A stretch of DNA of 64,000 bases, from positions 4,532-68,531 of the forward strand of contig JAHHTT010000006.1 of assembly GCA_020024465.1 (NCBI GenBank), given 5' to 3'. Shown piece after piece: positions 44,437 to 52,923 of this stretch. A model generated the notes under the pieces. That model was not told the DNA's origin. It ran no database searches and was given only the letters and a program-made list of their open reading frames with translations. Source of the DNA: Odoribacter sp. GTDB lineage: Bacteria; Bacteroidota; Bacteroidia; Bacteroidales; Marinifilaceae. The position numbers were made by a program, and so were the translations under genes. Each line of letters begins with the position of its first letter. Within the stretch, counting starts at the first letter, position 1.

Positions 44437-45225
44437 CTACTTGTTCTGTCGTCGTGCCAGTTCCTGTGCCACAAACGAAGCCACATCGTCTGCATAAGTA
44501 TTCATACCGAAACCGGCATCATACCCCAACTCCTTAGCCAACTCATGCGAAATACGCGGACCTCCGCACACCAGAATCACCTTGTCACGCAAGCCCTCTG
44601 CCTCCAACATTTCCACCAATTCTGTCATATTCTTGATGTGCACATCTTTCTGGGTTACAGTTTGAGATACCAATAAAGCATCTGCCTTCATCTCAATCGC
44701 CTTGGCAATAAACTCCTCATTAGTCACCTGGCTTCCCATATTCAAAGCCTCAAACATCTCATAACGTTCGATACCGTAATGCCCGGCAAAACCCTTCATA
44801 TTCATAATAGCATCAATACCCACAGTATGAGCATCCGTACCGGTACTGGCACCTATCACCACAATCTTACGTCCGATATGCTCACGTATAAAATCATCCG
44901 TTTCTGCCATATCCCATTTCGTTGATTCCACCTTCGGCACATAGATGTTAGAGTAATCCACCGTATGAGAACAATTACCATAGCAATTGAAAAAAGTATA
45001 TCCTTCAGTCAACTCCTGATGAAATACAATCTGTGGGTTTTCAAAACCCATCTTTTTTAACAACTGTTTCGCAGCCTCAATTGCCTCATCTCCTGCCGGT
45101 ACAGGCAAAGTAAAACTCAACTGAGTCTTACCGTCGTTCATTGTGTCCCCATAGGGTTTTATCTTTTTTAAATCAAGGGTTTGATCAAAATCTTTACCTT
45201 CTGTTGAATATAAACCACCGCTCAT
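44437..45225 (-). CDS. kamE: Lysine 5,6-aminomutase beta subunit
   Basis: This 262-residue subunit holds the cobalamin-binding motif DAHTVG (DxHxxG) with His133 and the PLP lysine at Lys144 in MNMKGFAGHY. Both numbers match those I recall for the Clostridium sticklandii enzyme. A Rossmann-like B12 fold follows (ADALLVSQTVTQKDVHIKNM, then VILVCGGPRISHELAKELGY). With KamD it moves the terminal amino group of beta-lysine from C6 to C5, using adenosylcobalamin and PLP. It lies 31 bases after kamD. Confidence 0.96.
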   Translation of the reverse strand: MSGGLYSTEGKDFDQTLDLKKIKPYGDTMNDGKTQLSFTLPVPAGDEAIEAAKQLLKKMGFENPQIVFHQELTEGYTFFNCYGNCSHTVDYSNIYVPKVESTKWDMAETDDFIREHIGRKIVVIGASTGTDAHTVGIDAIMNMKGFAGHYGIERYEMFEALNMGSQVTNEEFIAKAIEMKADALLVSQTVTQKDVHIKNMTELVEMLEAEGLRDKVILVCGGPRISHELAKELGYDAGFGMNTYADDVASFVAQELARRQNK

Positions 45226-45256
45226 AATAATGAAAATTGAAAATGAAAAAATGAAA

Positions 45257-46813
45257 TTATTCCACCGTTTTACGCATCAAAGCTACAAACGGATTCCAGT
45301 AATTCTTGCCTTTAGCGCTAACGCCATCCAAGCCTTTACCTCCATTTTTAGGACGCTTGATATCAGCAAAGATTCCTTTTTCCAAAGCAGAGAACAAACC
45401 TTCCTGCTCTATTCTTTCCAGCAAGGCAGTGGCTTTATCCAACACCAGTTTTGCCCGATTCTGAATAATTCCTCCTTCTTTAAACACCACCTCGTCTCCG
45501 ATATTTCTCATATTATTGAAAATATAACGGGCATTTTCAATTGACAGATAACGGTCGGACATAAAAGGCGTATGAATGGCTTCAGTCGGCATTCCCAACA
45601 ATTGGATTCCCTGTGAAGTCCAAATACCCACCATGTTAAACAAAGCATCCTGGATATGCCCTCTGAAAATATTACCGGTCATAAATTTCGTCGGAGGCAT
45701 ATACTTCAAAGTTGCTCGCGGGAAAATTTCCCGCGTCATCTGAGCTTGTGCCAATTCATACAAGAAACCGTTTTCCAACATCGGATCCATCTCAAAAGCA
45801 TGACCCAATCCCATCTGCTCTTCCGGCAGACCGGCCAACAATGCCAATTGCTCATTGATAAAATCAGAAGCCAGTACGGTATGTGCTTCCTCTACAGCAT
45901 CTGCTGTTGTCAAATAGTTATCCTCTCCGGTATTGATAATAACACCGGCAAAACCGTTAATCACACGCGACATAAACTGGTCCACCAATGTACGCTGCAT
46001 ATTAATATCACGGAACAGTATTCCATACAGTGCATCGTTCAACATTACATCCAATCCCTCCAAAGCTCCCATCACCGCAATTTCAGGCATACAAAGACCC
46101 GAACAATAGTTACACAGACGGATATAACGTCCCACCTCTTCACCTACTTCATCCAAAGCCTTACGCATAATACGGAAATTCTCCTGAGTAGCAAACGTAC
46201 CGCCGAATCCCTCTGTCGTTGCACCATAAGGTACATAATCCAACAGACTCTGACCGGTTGTACGTATTACAGCTATGATATCTGCACCCTGACGGGCTGC
46301 TGCCTGTGCCTGTACCACATCCTCATAAATATTACCGGTAGCGACAATCACATACAGATATGGTTTCGGTCCCTCACCTATCGTCGCTATATAATTTTCT
46401 CTCCGTTTACGGTTGGATCGAATACGGGAAATACTTGCATCAATATAAGGCTTCAAAGCAGCCTCTCGTTGCTCTTGCGAACAGATATCGATACGGGTAA
46501 CATCCAATTTCCCATCAGCCATCTGCTTAGCCACCTCCTGCGGAGACAAAGCAGTTGCCACTACTGCGTTGCCCAGGAAAAACAACACGCCCTCACTCAG
46601 AACATTCTTGTCTTTCAACTCATCAACCACCACATTGGGAAGCGGCACTGCATTGCCGTCCACTCCATCAATGCCCAGCAAACGGCACAACGTCCTTTCT
46701 ACTGCAACAGTTGTATACCCGTCCACAAATCCCTGTACCTGATTTGCAATTTTCCGGGCGATGCCGCGCGCATGTGCAACTTTATTAAAATCAATACCTA
46801 ATTTACTTTCCAT
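45257..46813 (-). CDS. kamD: Lysine 5,6-aminomutase alpha subunit
   Basis: This 518-residue subunit forms the TIM-barrel part that binds substrate and the adenosyl side of B12. It begins MESKLGIDFNKVAHARGIAR and contains GDRYLSIENARYIFNNMRNI-like stretches near the C-terminus and VVQAQAAARQGADIIAVIRT in the barrel. It has no B12 motif of its own; that sits in KamE. The two genes are adjacent in order D then E. The length is normal for the family. Confidence 0.95.
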   Translation of the reverse strand: MESKLGIDFNKVAHARGIARKIANQVQGFVDGYTTVAVERTLCRLLGIDGVDGNAVPLPNVVVDELKDKNVLSEGVLFFLGNAVVATALSPQEVAKQMADGKLDVTRIDICSQEQREAALKPYIDASISRIRSNRKRRENYIATIGEGPKPYLYVIVATGNIYEDVVQAQAAARQGADIIAVIRTTGQSLLDYVPYGATTEGFGGTFATQENFRIMRKALDEVGEEVGRYIRLCNYCSGLCMPEIAVMGALEGLDVMLNDALYGILFRDINMQRTLVDQFMSRVINGFAGVIINTGEDNYLTTADAVEEAHTVLASDFINEQLALLAGLPEEQMGLGHAFEMDPMLENGFLYELAQAQMTREIFPRATLKYMPPTKFMTGNIFRGHIQDALFNMVGIWTSQGIQLLGMPTEAIHTPFMSDRYLSIENARYIFNNMRNIGDEVVFKEGGIIQNRAKLVLDKATALLERIEQEGLFSALEKGIFADIKRPKNGGKGLDGVSAKGKNYWNPFVALMRKTVE

Positions 46814-46843
46814 ATATATTTCACTTTACTGTACTATCAATAT

Positions 46844-48238
46844 TTAATTAACCGTTTCACACAAACTCTTCTCTGCCCTTTCGATCAAGATTTTATCTAC
46901 TCCCAAAAAAGCAGCGATTCTCAATGCCTCGTGAGGCACCTCTCCACCCTGATCCTCCTCCAGTGAATAATCGATAAAATCATTTATATTTTTCCAGGTC
47001 ACTTGACCTTGTATCTTCTCTTCTACAAATCCTCTCACCCGCAATTTGCGACAAGGAGCTACAATGCCGCTATAATGTGTGGTCACCAACGACATCGCAT
47101 GATATTCTGTCAAAAAACTGACCACTCCGTTCACTATCGCCCTTCCCTCCAGCGGATTTGTTGTACGTGCCAATTCATCAATCAATACCAACACCCGTTC
47201 TCCTGCTTTCACTCGTTTCACGATTTCATTGATTCTCAACATTTCTGCTGCAAACGAAGACAAACCGCTCAATTCATCCTGTTCATCTCCAATACTCATC
47301 TGAATCCCATCCATCAATACCATCTCCGCCTTGACAGCCGGCACATAAAAACCAAATTGAAACAGACATTGCGCCAAAGCCACACTTTTCAACAACACTG
47401 TTTTTCCGGCCATATTGGCTCCGGTAATCAAAGTGGTACATGGTAATAAAGTTACATCCACCGGCTGGAAACGCTTGCCTTTTTCCTGCAAAGCCGCATC
47501 CAACTGGGGATTGAACAATCCTTTCAGAATTGTCTTGTCCTGTCTAAATTGCGGTCGGGACAAATGCAGATCAATCGCCTGAGTTGCCTTGGCCACCAAT
47601 ATGTCTAATCTTCCCACTTGCACCAAAGCCTCCCGCAAAACGTCTGCCTCTTCCCGCAATTGCTCGGACAAATTCTCCCGCACTTCATCTTCCAGCGCCA
47701 CACAGCGCAAAAATAACTGCTCTACCTCCTGTTCATTTCCTCCCTGCTGTTTTTTCAACTTCAATTCAACTCTCAAAGCTGCCAATTCAGCCGAATAACA
47801 GTCATAGATATAAAAATGAGGAATTTTGACTCCTTCCGGATCCAACAACTCCAATACCCTCCCGACATCAGGAATCTTCACACATTTCCACCCGACCGTC
47901 AACATGTTCATCTCCTCTGCCAACAACACAAAATTTTTCAATTCAAACAACTCCAAATCGTCCAACACGGTATACTCTCCCGCATGCTTCACTGTTCCGC
48001 GGATATCTCTCACCTGCATCAACAGGCAACTCAATTTCTCCACCAACGACTTCCCAGTTGTTGTTGACATCACTTCCATCACCTCCGCCACACACTTCAG
48101 TTCCGCACAGACCTCCTCCTCTGTATTTAGCCAACACATCTCATAAAGGCATCTCCGTCCCAACGAAGAACAGATATTCAACTGCTCCGTCATATAACGG
48201 AACCCCTTCACTTGCTGTATTGCTTCTCTTACTGTCAT
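46844..48238 (-). CDS. KamC-like MutS-family ATPase of the lysine operon
   Basis: This 464-residue protein has a MutS-type ATPase domain: Walker A GANMAGKT at 273-280, Walker B VLVLIDELARTTNPLEG with Asp354-Glu355, a signature-like SSFAAEMLRINEIVKRV, and His388 in TTHY. The N-terminal 260 residues are helical and resemble the MutS core and lever. The mismatch-reading domain of MutS and the nuclease tail of MutS2 are absent. It overlaps the P-loop gene upstream by four bases and precedes kamD. Two genes called kamB and kamC occupy this place in other lysine fermenters and are thought to help keep the aminomutase active; I recall this and have not verified it. Confidence 0.8.
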   Translation of the reverse strand: MTVREAIQQVKGFRYMTEQLNICSSLGRRCLYEMCWLNTEEEVCAELKCVAEVMEVMSTTTGKSLVEKLSCLLMQVRDIRGTVKHAGEYTVLDDLELFELKNFVLLAEEMNMLTVGWKCVKIPDVGRVLELLDPEGVKIPHFYIYDCYSAELAALRVELKLKKQQGGNEQEVEQLFLRCVALEDEVRENLSEQLREEADVLREALVQVGRLDILVAKATQAIDLHLSRPQFRQDKTILKGLFNPQLDAALQEKGKRFQPVDVTLLPCTTLITGANMAGKTVLLKSVALAQCLFQFGFYVPAVKAEMVLMDGIQMSIGDEQDELSGLSSFAAEMLRINEIVKRVKAGERVLVLIDELARTTNPLEGRAIVNGVVSFLTEYHAMSLVTTHYSGIVAPCRKLRVRGFVEEKIQGQVTWKNINDFIDYSLEEDQGGEVPHEALRIAAFLGVDKILIERAEKSLCETVN

Positions 48239-49239
48239 TTTATTCTCTTTACATCATAAACAGGTAGCTTCAAAGCTTCCTGCATAACATCGCGCAACCT
48301 GTCTGAATCCAAAACCAATCCGGAAGGTGCCACCGGATTAATCGTTACAGCCAACAAGCGGCTTCTATGCACCACCCTTATTCTGCCACCTTTCCGAAGA
48401 AAGGCATAATAAGATTCCGGTTTCGCAAACACCCGAGTAAAATCTCGGATGACCAACTCCACCGATTGCTTTTGCACCTTCAGATACTGTAACAACTTAT
48501 CGCTGACAGCACCTGCCACAAAAAGCCGATTACCATATCGGAACAAATCGGTTCCCATCTTCTCCAGCATAAAAATTGAAGGCAAATGCAAATCTACCAT
48601 CTTCCCTTCTCGGTCTATTGCCCAAACTCCTTGTTCTACACAATCCAACACATCCTGTAATTCCGATTCTACCTCTTCCAGACCAATCAACTCATACACA
48701 AATTTAGTCTTTCTTACCAACTCTGGTATATTGCCGGACACGGCAGCTCCCGTAGCTAAAAACATAGCTTCCGTTACTGCCGGTGAAGCCAGACTCAAGC
48801 GTGACAAAGCTCCATCTACAATGGTCGTCTGAATATTCCTCTCTTTCATACGGGCAATTAAAAGCTTCAATCCTCCCGTATCCGCCGGTCCTGACAACAA
48901 CACCTTCCCTGCAGTAATTGCTCTTGCCGTTACCAATCGCCCCAATGCCGTTCTCTCTTCACTGATATCCAAAACCTCTGCCACCAATCTTTTCTCCAGA
49001 AAATGTTTTTCAGAAGTCACAAACACCATACCTTCCGGCACTTCAATCTCCGGTTTCGGAGTCTGACATACCTGATCCCGACTCTCGCCGTCGATACCGA
49101 CAGAAGTCAGGGCAAACTTCCGCGCTTTCCCCTTCACTCTCCTCAAAATATAATTCAAGCACTCTGTCTTTCCGGTATTTTTTTCCAGACCAACAATAGC
49201 CAGACTACGGTATTTCAATATATCAGCAACTTCAAACAT
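48235..49239 (-). CDS. KamB-like P-loop protein of the lysine operon
   Basis: This 334-residue protein has a P-loop at 17-25 (GLEKNTGKT). Further on, SGPADTGGLKLLIARMKERN and DGALSRLSLASPAVTEAMFL resemble the nucleotide-binding core of SIMIBI-class proteins. I recognise no enzyme. The ATG at 49239 was chosen because the upstream ATG at 49296 would translate a stem-loop region with no family-like residues. It is coupled to the MutS-like gene by a four-base overlap, so the pair probably acts together. A role in protecting or reactivating lysine 5,6-aminomutase is inferred from position. Confidence 0.7.
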   Translation of the reverse strand: MFEVADILKYRSLAIVGLEKNTGKTECLNYILRRVKGKARKFALTSVGIDGESRDQVCQTPKPEIEVPEGMVFVTSEKHFLEKRLVAEVLDISEERTALGRLVTARAITAGKVLLSGPADTGGLKLLIARMKERNIQTTIVDGALSRLSLASPAVTEAMFLATGAAVSGNIPELVRKTKFVYELIGLEEVESELQDVLDCVEQGVWAIDREGKMVDLHLPSIFMLEKMGTDLFRYGNRLFVAGAVSDKLLQYLKVQKQSVELVIRDFTRVFAKPESYYAFLRKGGRIRVVHRSRLLAVTINPVAPSGLVLDSDRLRDVMQEALKLPVYDVKRIK

Positions 49240-49261
49240 TCTCACGAATATTCGCCAACAT

Positions 49262-49286
49262 GCCAGCCCACAATCTGCAAGCTGGC
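49262..49286 (-). promoter_or_regulatory. Intercistronic stem-loop between kamA and kamB-like
   Basis: GCCAGC and GCTGGC pair around a 13-base loop in the 62-base gap downstream of kamA. No T run follows. It could slow 3' exonucleases or tune the kamA to downstream ratio. Confidence 0.45.
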
Positions 49287-49301
49287 TTATCGGCATATCA
49301 T

Positions 49302-50546
49302 TTATTTTTTCAAATTGCGTTTTTTACGATCCAAATCAACAGGCTCCAAAGACAAACGATCTCCGTTCAGCAACTCTGCTACCCCCTCTGTCTTGCGACG
49401 TTTCTCACACTCTTCGCAGTGGCATTCATCCTTATAATCCATCGGTTCGGTATATGTTGTCACAACTCCTTCAAAATTACGCAATACCACCCTGTGCGGT
49501 CCTTGAGAAATCATATAAGTCGGCATTACTGGAATCTTACCGCCACCTCCCGGAGCATCCACCACAAAAGTAGGCACTGCATATCCGGAAGTATGACCAC
49601 GCAGACTTTCCATAATCTCGATACCCTTAGACACCGGAGTACGGAAATGACCGATACCCATAGACAGGTCGCAAACATAAATATAATACGGACGTACCCG
49701 GATTTTCACCAAACCGTGGACCAACTTCATCATCACATGAGTACAATCGTTTACACCACGCAACAACACGGACTGATTTCCCAATGGAATACCAGCATCT
49801 GCCAGGCGAGCACAGGCCTCTGTCGCCTCTTCTGTAATTTCATTAGGATGGTTGAAATGAGTATTCAGCCAAATCGGATGATACTTTTTTAACATATTCA
49901 CCAATTCGGGAGTAATACGTTGCGGACACACCACCGGAGTACGAGAACCGATACGGATTATCTCTACATGTGGAATAGCCCTCAAACGTCGGATAATATA
50001 CTCCAACCTATCATCGCTTACCAATAAAGCATCTCCTCCGGAAAGCAACACGTCCCGTACCTGCGGAGTCTTCTCTATATATTCGATGCATCTATCTATC
50101 TGCTCTTTCGGGGTTGCACAGTCATGATGACCGGCAAAACGACGACGAGTACAATGACGGCAATACATCGAACACATGTCTGTTATCAAAAACAAAACCC
50201 GATCCGGATAACGGTGTGTCAATCCTGGAACCGGAGAATCGCTATCTTCGTGCAGTGGGTCTTCCAAATCAGCCTGAGAACGGTGCAACTCTTCGATTGT
50301 CGGCACAGACTGACGGCGAATCGGACAATAAGGATCATCCGGATTAATCAAACTCAAATAATACGGAGTAATAGCCATCCGCAAAGTTTTCAAAGATTCA
50401 CGTACACCCTTTGCTTCTTCGTCTGTCAGCTTAATATATTTCTGCAACTCTTCTAAAGTCTCTATACGATTCTGCACTTGCCAATGCCAATCATTCCATT
50501 GCTCATCCGTAACTTCGGGGAAAAATTCCTTCCTTCTGCTTGCCAT
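49302..50546 (-). CDS. kamA: Lysine 2,3-aminomutase
   Basis: KamA is a radical-SAM, PLP enzyme that turns L-lysine into L-beta-lysine, the first step of the pathway. The 414-residue protein has the [4Fe-4S] motif CSMYCRHC with cysteines 125, 129 and 132, the PLP lysine 337 in APGGGGKIP, and zinc cysteines 268, 375, 377 and 380 (CHCEEC). These numbers coincide with those I recall for the Clostridium subterminale crystal structure. The ATG at 50546 gives the normal length. Stem-loops flank the gene on both sides. Confidence 0.97.
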   Translation of the reverse strand: MASRRKEFFPEVTDEQWNDWHWQVQNRIETLEELQKYIKLTDEEAKGVRESLKTLRMAITPYYLSLINPDDPYCPIRRQSVPTIEELHRSQADLEDPLHEDSDSPVPGLTHRYPDRVLFLITDMCSMYCRHCTRRRFAGHHDCATPKEQIDRCIEYIEKTPQVRDVLLSGGDALLVSDDRLEYIIRRLRAIPHVEIIRIGSRTPVVCPQRITPELVNMLKKYHPIWLNTHFNHPNEITEEATEACARLADAGIPLGNQSVLLRGVNDCTHVMMKLVHGLVKIRVRPYYIYVCDLSMGIGHFRTPVSKGIEIMESLRGHTSGYAVPTFVVDAPGGGGKIPVMPTYMISQGPHRVVLRNFEGVVTTYTEPMDYKDECHCEECEKRRKTEGVAELLNGDRLSLEPVDLDRKKRNLKK

Positions 50547-50572
50547 AATTTTAAATTTACCAATGTGAAAGC

Positions 50573-50592
50573 GGCTGTCACATCAGACAGCC
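50573..50592 (-). promoter_or_regulatory. Intercistronic stem-loop between kdd and kamA
   Basis: On the minus strand GGCTGTC pairs perfectly with GACAGCC around a six-base loop, 27 bases before the kamA ATG. There is no T run, so it is not a plain terminator. Confidence 0.45.
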
Positions 50593-50607
50593 CCTCCATC
50601 ACATGAA

Positions 50608-51651
50608 TTAAGCATACAAATCAGTAAATATTTTTCTCAACTCCTCGTTCTCTCGCAATTCCTGCAGAGTGATTTCCGCATGACCTTTTGTATAACCGTT
50701 ACCAACAATCATCGTCACATCACTGCCAACTCCTTCAGCACCCAATGCGGCTTTGGTAAAACTGGTTGCCATAGAGAAGAAATAAACGGTACCGGTATTT
50801 TTAGTACAAAGGATACTTGTCATTTCAGTATCAGTGATATTCACATTATTAATAGTGATATCACACATTTCGCCGTTAGTCAGCTCAGCGATTTTCTCCA
50901 TAACAGGCACAGGCTGAGTTGCGTCTGCAGAAAATACATAGTCGCAGAAACCTAACTTCTGCATACGCTCAGTACTTCTCTGGCTGTGGCACAGACCAAT
51001 CACTTTACCGGTAACGCCGGCACGTTTTTTAGCCTCATAACAGCAAAGCATACCTGATTTACCACCGGCACCGATAATCAATACCGTATCACCCGGTTTT
51101 ACCAATTTAGCAGTCTGAGCAGGAGCTCCTGCTACGTCCAATGCAGACAAAGCCAATTTTTCAGGCAGGTCTGAAGGAATTTTAGCATAGATACCGCTTT
51201 CAAACAGAATAGCCTTACCATCGATATCCACTTGATCAACATCAGGACGGATCTCTTTAATTTTGTCGATACGCAACGGAGTCAAAGACAGAGAAACTAA
51301 AGTTGCGATTTTATCACCCACTTTCAAATCCGTTTTACCTACCAAAGCATCTCCGATTTTCTCAACGGTTCCCAACAGCATACCACCGGATCCGGTCACC
51401 GGATTTCTGTGTTTACCCTGTTTTTCAACAATACCCAGCATGATTTCAGCAATCTTATCCTTATCACCACCCGCCTGTTCTTCAATCTGAGTAAAGCTGG
51501 CTGAGTCAATATTCAAAGTCTGGACATCAATCAAAATTTCATTGTCATAGATTTCATCCATATTATTATCCAACTTATCTGCCGGCTGAGGCAACACACC
51601 AACTGGAGAAATCACTCTATGTGTTCCGTATTTATTTCCTTTTTTCATCAT
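50608..51651 (-). CDS. kdd: L-erythro-3,5-diaminohexanoate dehydrogenase
   Basis: This 347-residue dehydrogenase starts MMKKGNKYGTHRVISPVGVL, contains the NAD-binding turn VLIIGAGGKSGMLCCYEAKK near residue 170 and SLTPLRIDKIKEIRPDVDQV in the middle. It oxidatively deaminates 3,5-diaminohexanoate to 3-keto-5-aminohexanoate. It lies between kce and kamA, in agreement with its place in the pathway. The fold is distantly alcohol-dehydrogenase-like, but Kdd is a distinct family. Confidence 0.93.
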   Translation of the reverse strand: MMKKGNKYGTHRVISPVGVLPQPADKLDNNMDEIYDNEILIDVQTLNIDSASFTQIEEQAGGDKDKIAEIMLGIVEKQGKHRNPVTGSGGMLLGTVEKIGDALVGKTDLKVGDKIATLVSLSLTPLRIDKIKEIRPDVDQVDIDGKAILFESGIYAKIPSDLPEKLALSALDVAGAPAQTAKLVKPGDTVLIIGAGGKSGMLCCYEAKKRAGVTGKVIGLCHSQRSTERMQKLGFCDYVFSADATQPVPVMEKIAELTNGEMCDITINNVNITDTEMTSILCTKNTGTVYFFSMATSFTKAALGAEGVGSDVTMIVGNGYTKGHAEITLQELRENEELRKIFTDLYA

Positions 51652-51674
51652 TTTATAAATTTAAAATTAATATG

Positions 51675-52499
51675 TTACTGTTTTTTCAAATTCAAAATCT
51701 CTCTTGCTTCCGCCGAAGTAGCTACTTCACGTCCCAACTCTTTAGCCAGACGCACCACTTTAGCCACCAGTTCTCCATTAGATTTAGCCAACACTCCTCT
51801 TTCCAGATAAAGATTATCTTCAAATCCCACTCTTACGTTACCACCCATCACGATAGCAGCTGCAGCTAACGAAAAAGCATGACGTCCGATTCCGGTAGCC
51901 GTCCAGGTAGAACCTGCCGGAATTGCATTCACCAGCCAGCACAAATTCTGCACAGTAGCCGGAGTACATCCAGGAACTCCCAATACAAAATTAAACTGCA
52001 TCGGATTTCCGGGAACCTGACCTTTCTTAGCCATATTCAATACCGTATCCAAATGTCCCATTTCAAAACATTCATATTCCGGTTTGATATTATTTTCCAT
52101 CATTCTCTTGCCGAAAGCGCGCATCATAGGCATCGTATTTTCAAACACATCATCGCCGAAGTTGCAAGTTCCACAATCAAGTGTTGCCATTTCCGGAAAC
52201 AATTCAGTAGGCTGCAAACGCTCTTCAGCAGTCATACCCACAGCTCCCCCAGTAGACGGAATAATGATCACATCAGGACACTCTTTATAAATAGCATCCA
52301 GACACTCTTTAAAGCGCTCTTTACTCTGTGTTGGAGTACCGTCATCTTTACGTACATGCAAATGCACGATTGCAGCACCGGCATCCACTGCCGATTTAGC
52401 CTCCCGAACAATTTCCTCCACAGTATAAGGCACGGCAGGATTCTGCTCTTTAGTCACCTCTGCACCACAAATGGCTGCTGTAATAATCAACTTCTCCAT
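51675..52499 (-). CDS. kce: 3-keto-5-aminohexanoate cleavage enzyme (BKACE)
   Basis: Kce joins 3-keto-5-aminohexanoate with acetyl-CoA and splits it to 3-aminobutyryl-CoA and acetoacetate. The 274-residue DUF849 protein shows the zinc-site motif AAIVHLHVRKDDG with His46 and His48 and a third ligand glutamate in RVGFEDNLYLERG (Glu227). The first residues, MEKLIITAAICGAEVTKEQN, are typical of the lysine-specific branch. It lies 13 bases after kal. Confidence 0.95.
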   Translation of the reverse strand: MEKLIITAAICGAEVTKEQNPAVPYTVEEIVREAKSAVDAGAAIVHLHVRKDDGTPTQSKERFKECLDAIYKECPDVIIIPSTGGAVGMTAEERLQPTELFPEMATLDCGTCNFGDDVFENTMPMMRAFGKRMMENNIKPEYECFEMGHLDTVLNMAKKGQVPGNPMQFNFVLGVPGCTPATVQNLCWLVNAIPAGSTWTATGIGRHAFSLAAAAIVMGGNVRVGFEDNLYLERGVLAKSNGELVAKVVRLAKELGREVATSAEAREILNLKKQ

Positions 52500-52512
52500 A
52501 TTCTGTCAATAA

Positions 52513-52896
52513 TTATTTTCTTTGATCCTCTTTTTTAACAACACAAGTTCCACTGGCACGACACACCACGACCGGTTCAGCTAATACATCCGCTGCTGAA
52601 GCTGAGATATCCGGACGGGCAGTTACTACTTTGCGAGCCTCAAATACCATCTTGCGGGAAGTATTGCCTACCTTTACGATTTCACCAGTCGCTTCAATAT
52701 AATCACCTGCATAAACAGGAGCCAAAAATTCAACATTGTCATATGCCACAAACAGACCTTCATCTCCGTCATGCATAATCAACAACTCTGTAGCCACATC
52801 GCCGAACAAATGTACCATATGAGCTCCATCCACTAAATTTCCTCCATAATGAGCATCCTTTGCGCTCATTCTTAATCTTATCATTGATTTTTCCAT
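52513..52896 (-). CDS. kal: 3-aminobutyryl-CoA ammonia lyase
   Basis: This 127-residue hot-dog fold protein begins MEKSMIRLRMSAKDAHYGGN and contains GLFVAYDNVEFLAPVYAGDY, as expected for Kal. It removes ammonia from 3-aminobutyryl-CoA to give crotonyl-CoA, the substrate of Bcd-Etf. The location between atoD and kce is the strongest support, since hot-dog proteins are alike in sequence. Confidence 0.92.
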   Translation of the reverse strand: MEKSMIRLRMSAKDAHYGGNLVDGAHMVHLFGDVATELLIMHDGDEGLFVAYDNVEFLAPVYAGDYIEATGEIVKVGNTSRKMVFEARKVVTARPDISASAADVLAEPVVVCRASGTCVVKKEDQRK

Positions 52897-52923
52897 TTTC
52901 TGTCAGGTTTTTCTGTTCTACAA

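Noticed and set aside
45656..46801. A 381-codon open frame on the plus strand opposite kamD
   Set aside because: The product is rich in His, Gln, Ser and Cys with no family likeness, and it lies opposite a well-supported gene. It is a codon-bias shadow.
46844..48238. Calling the kamC-like gene a DNA mismatch repair MutS
   Set aside because: It lacks the mismatch-reading N-terminal domain, is half the normal length and lies inside a metabolic operon.
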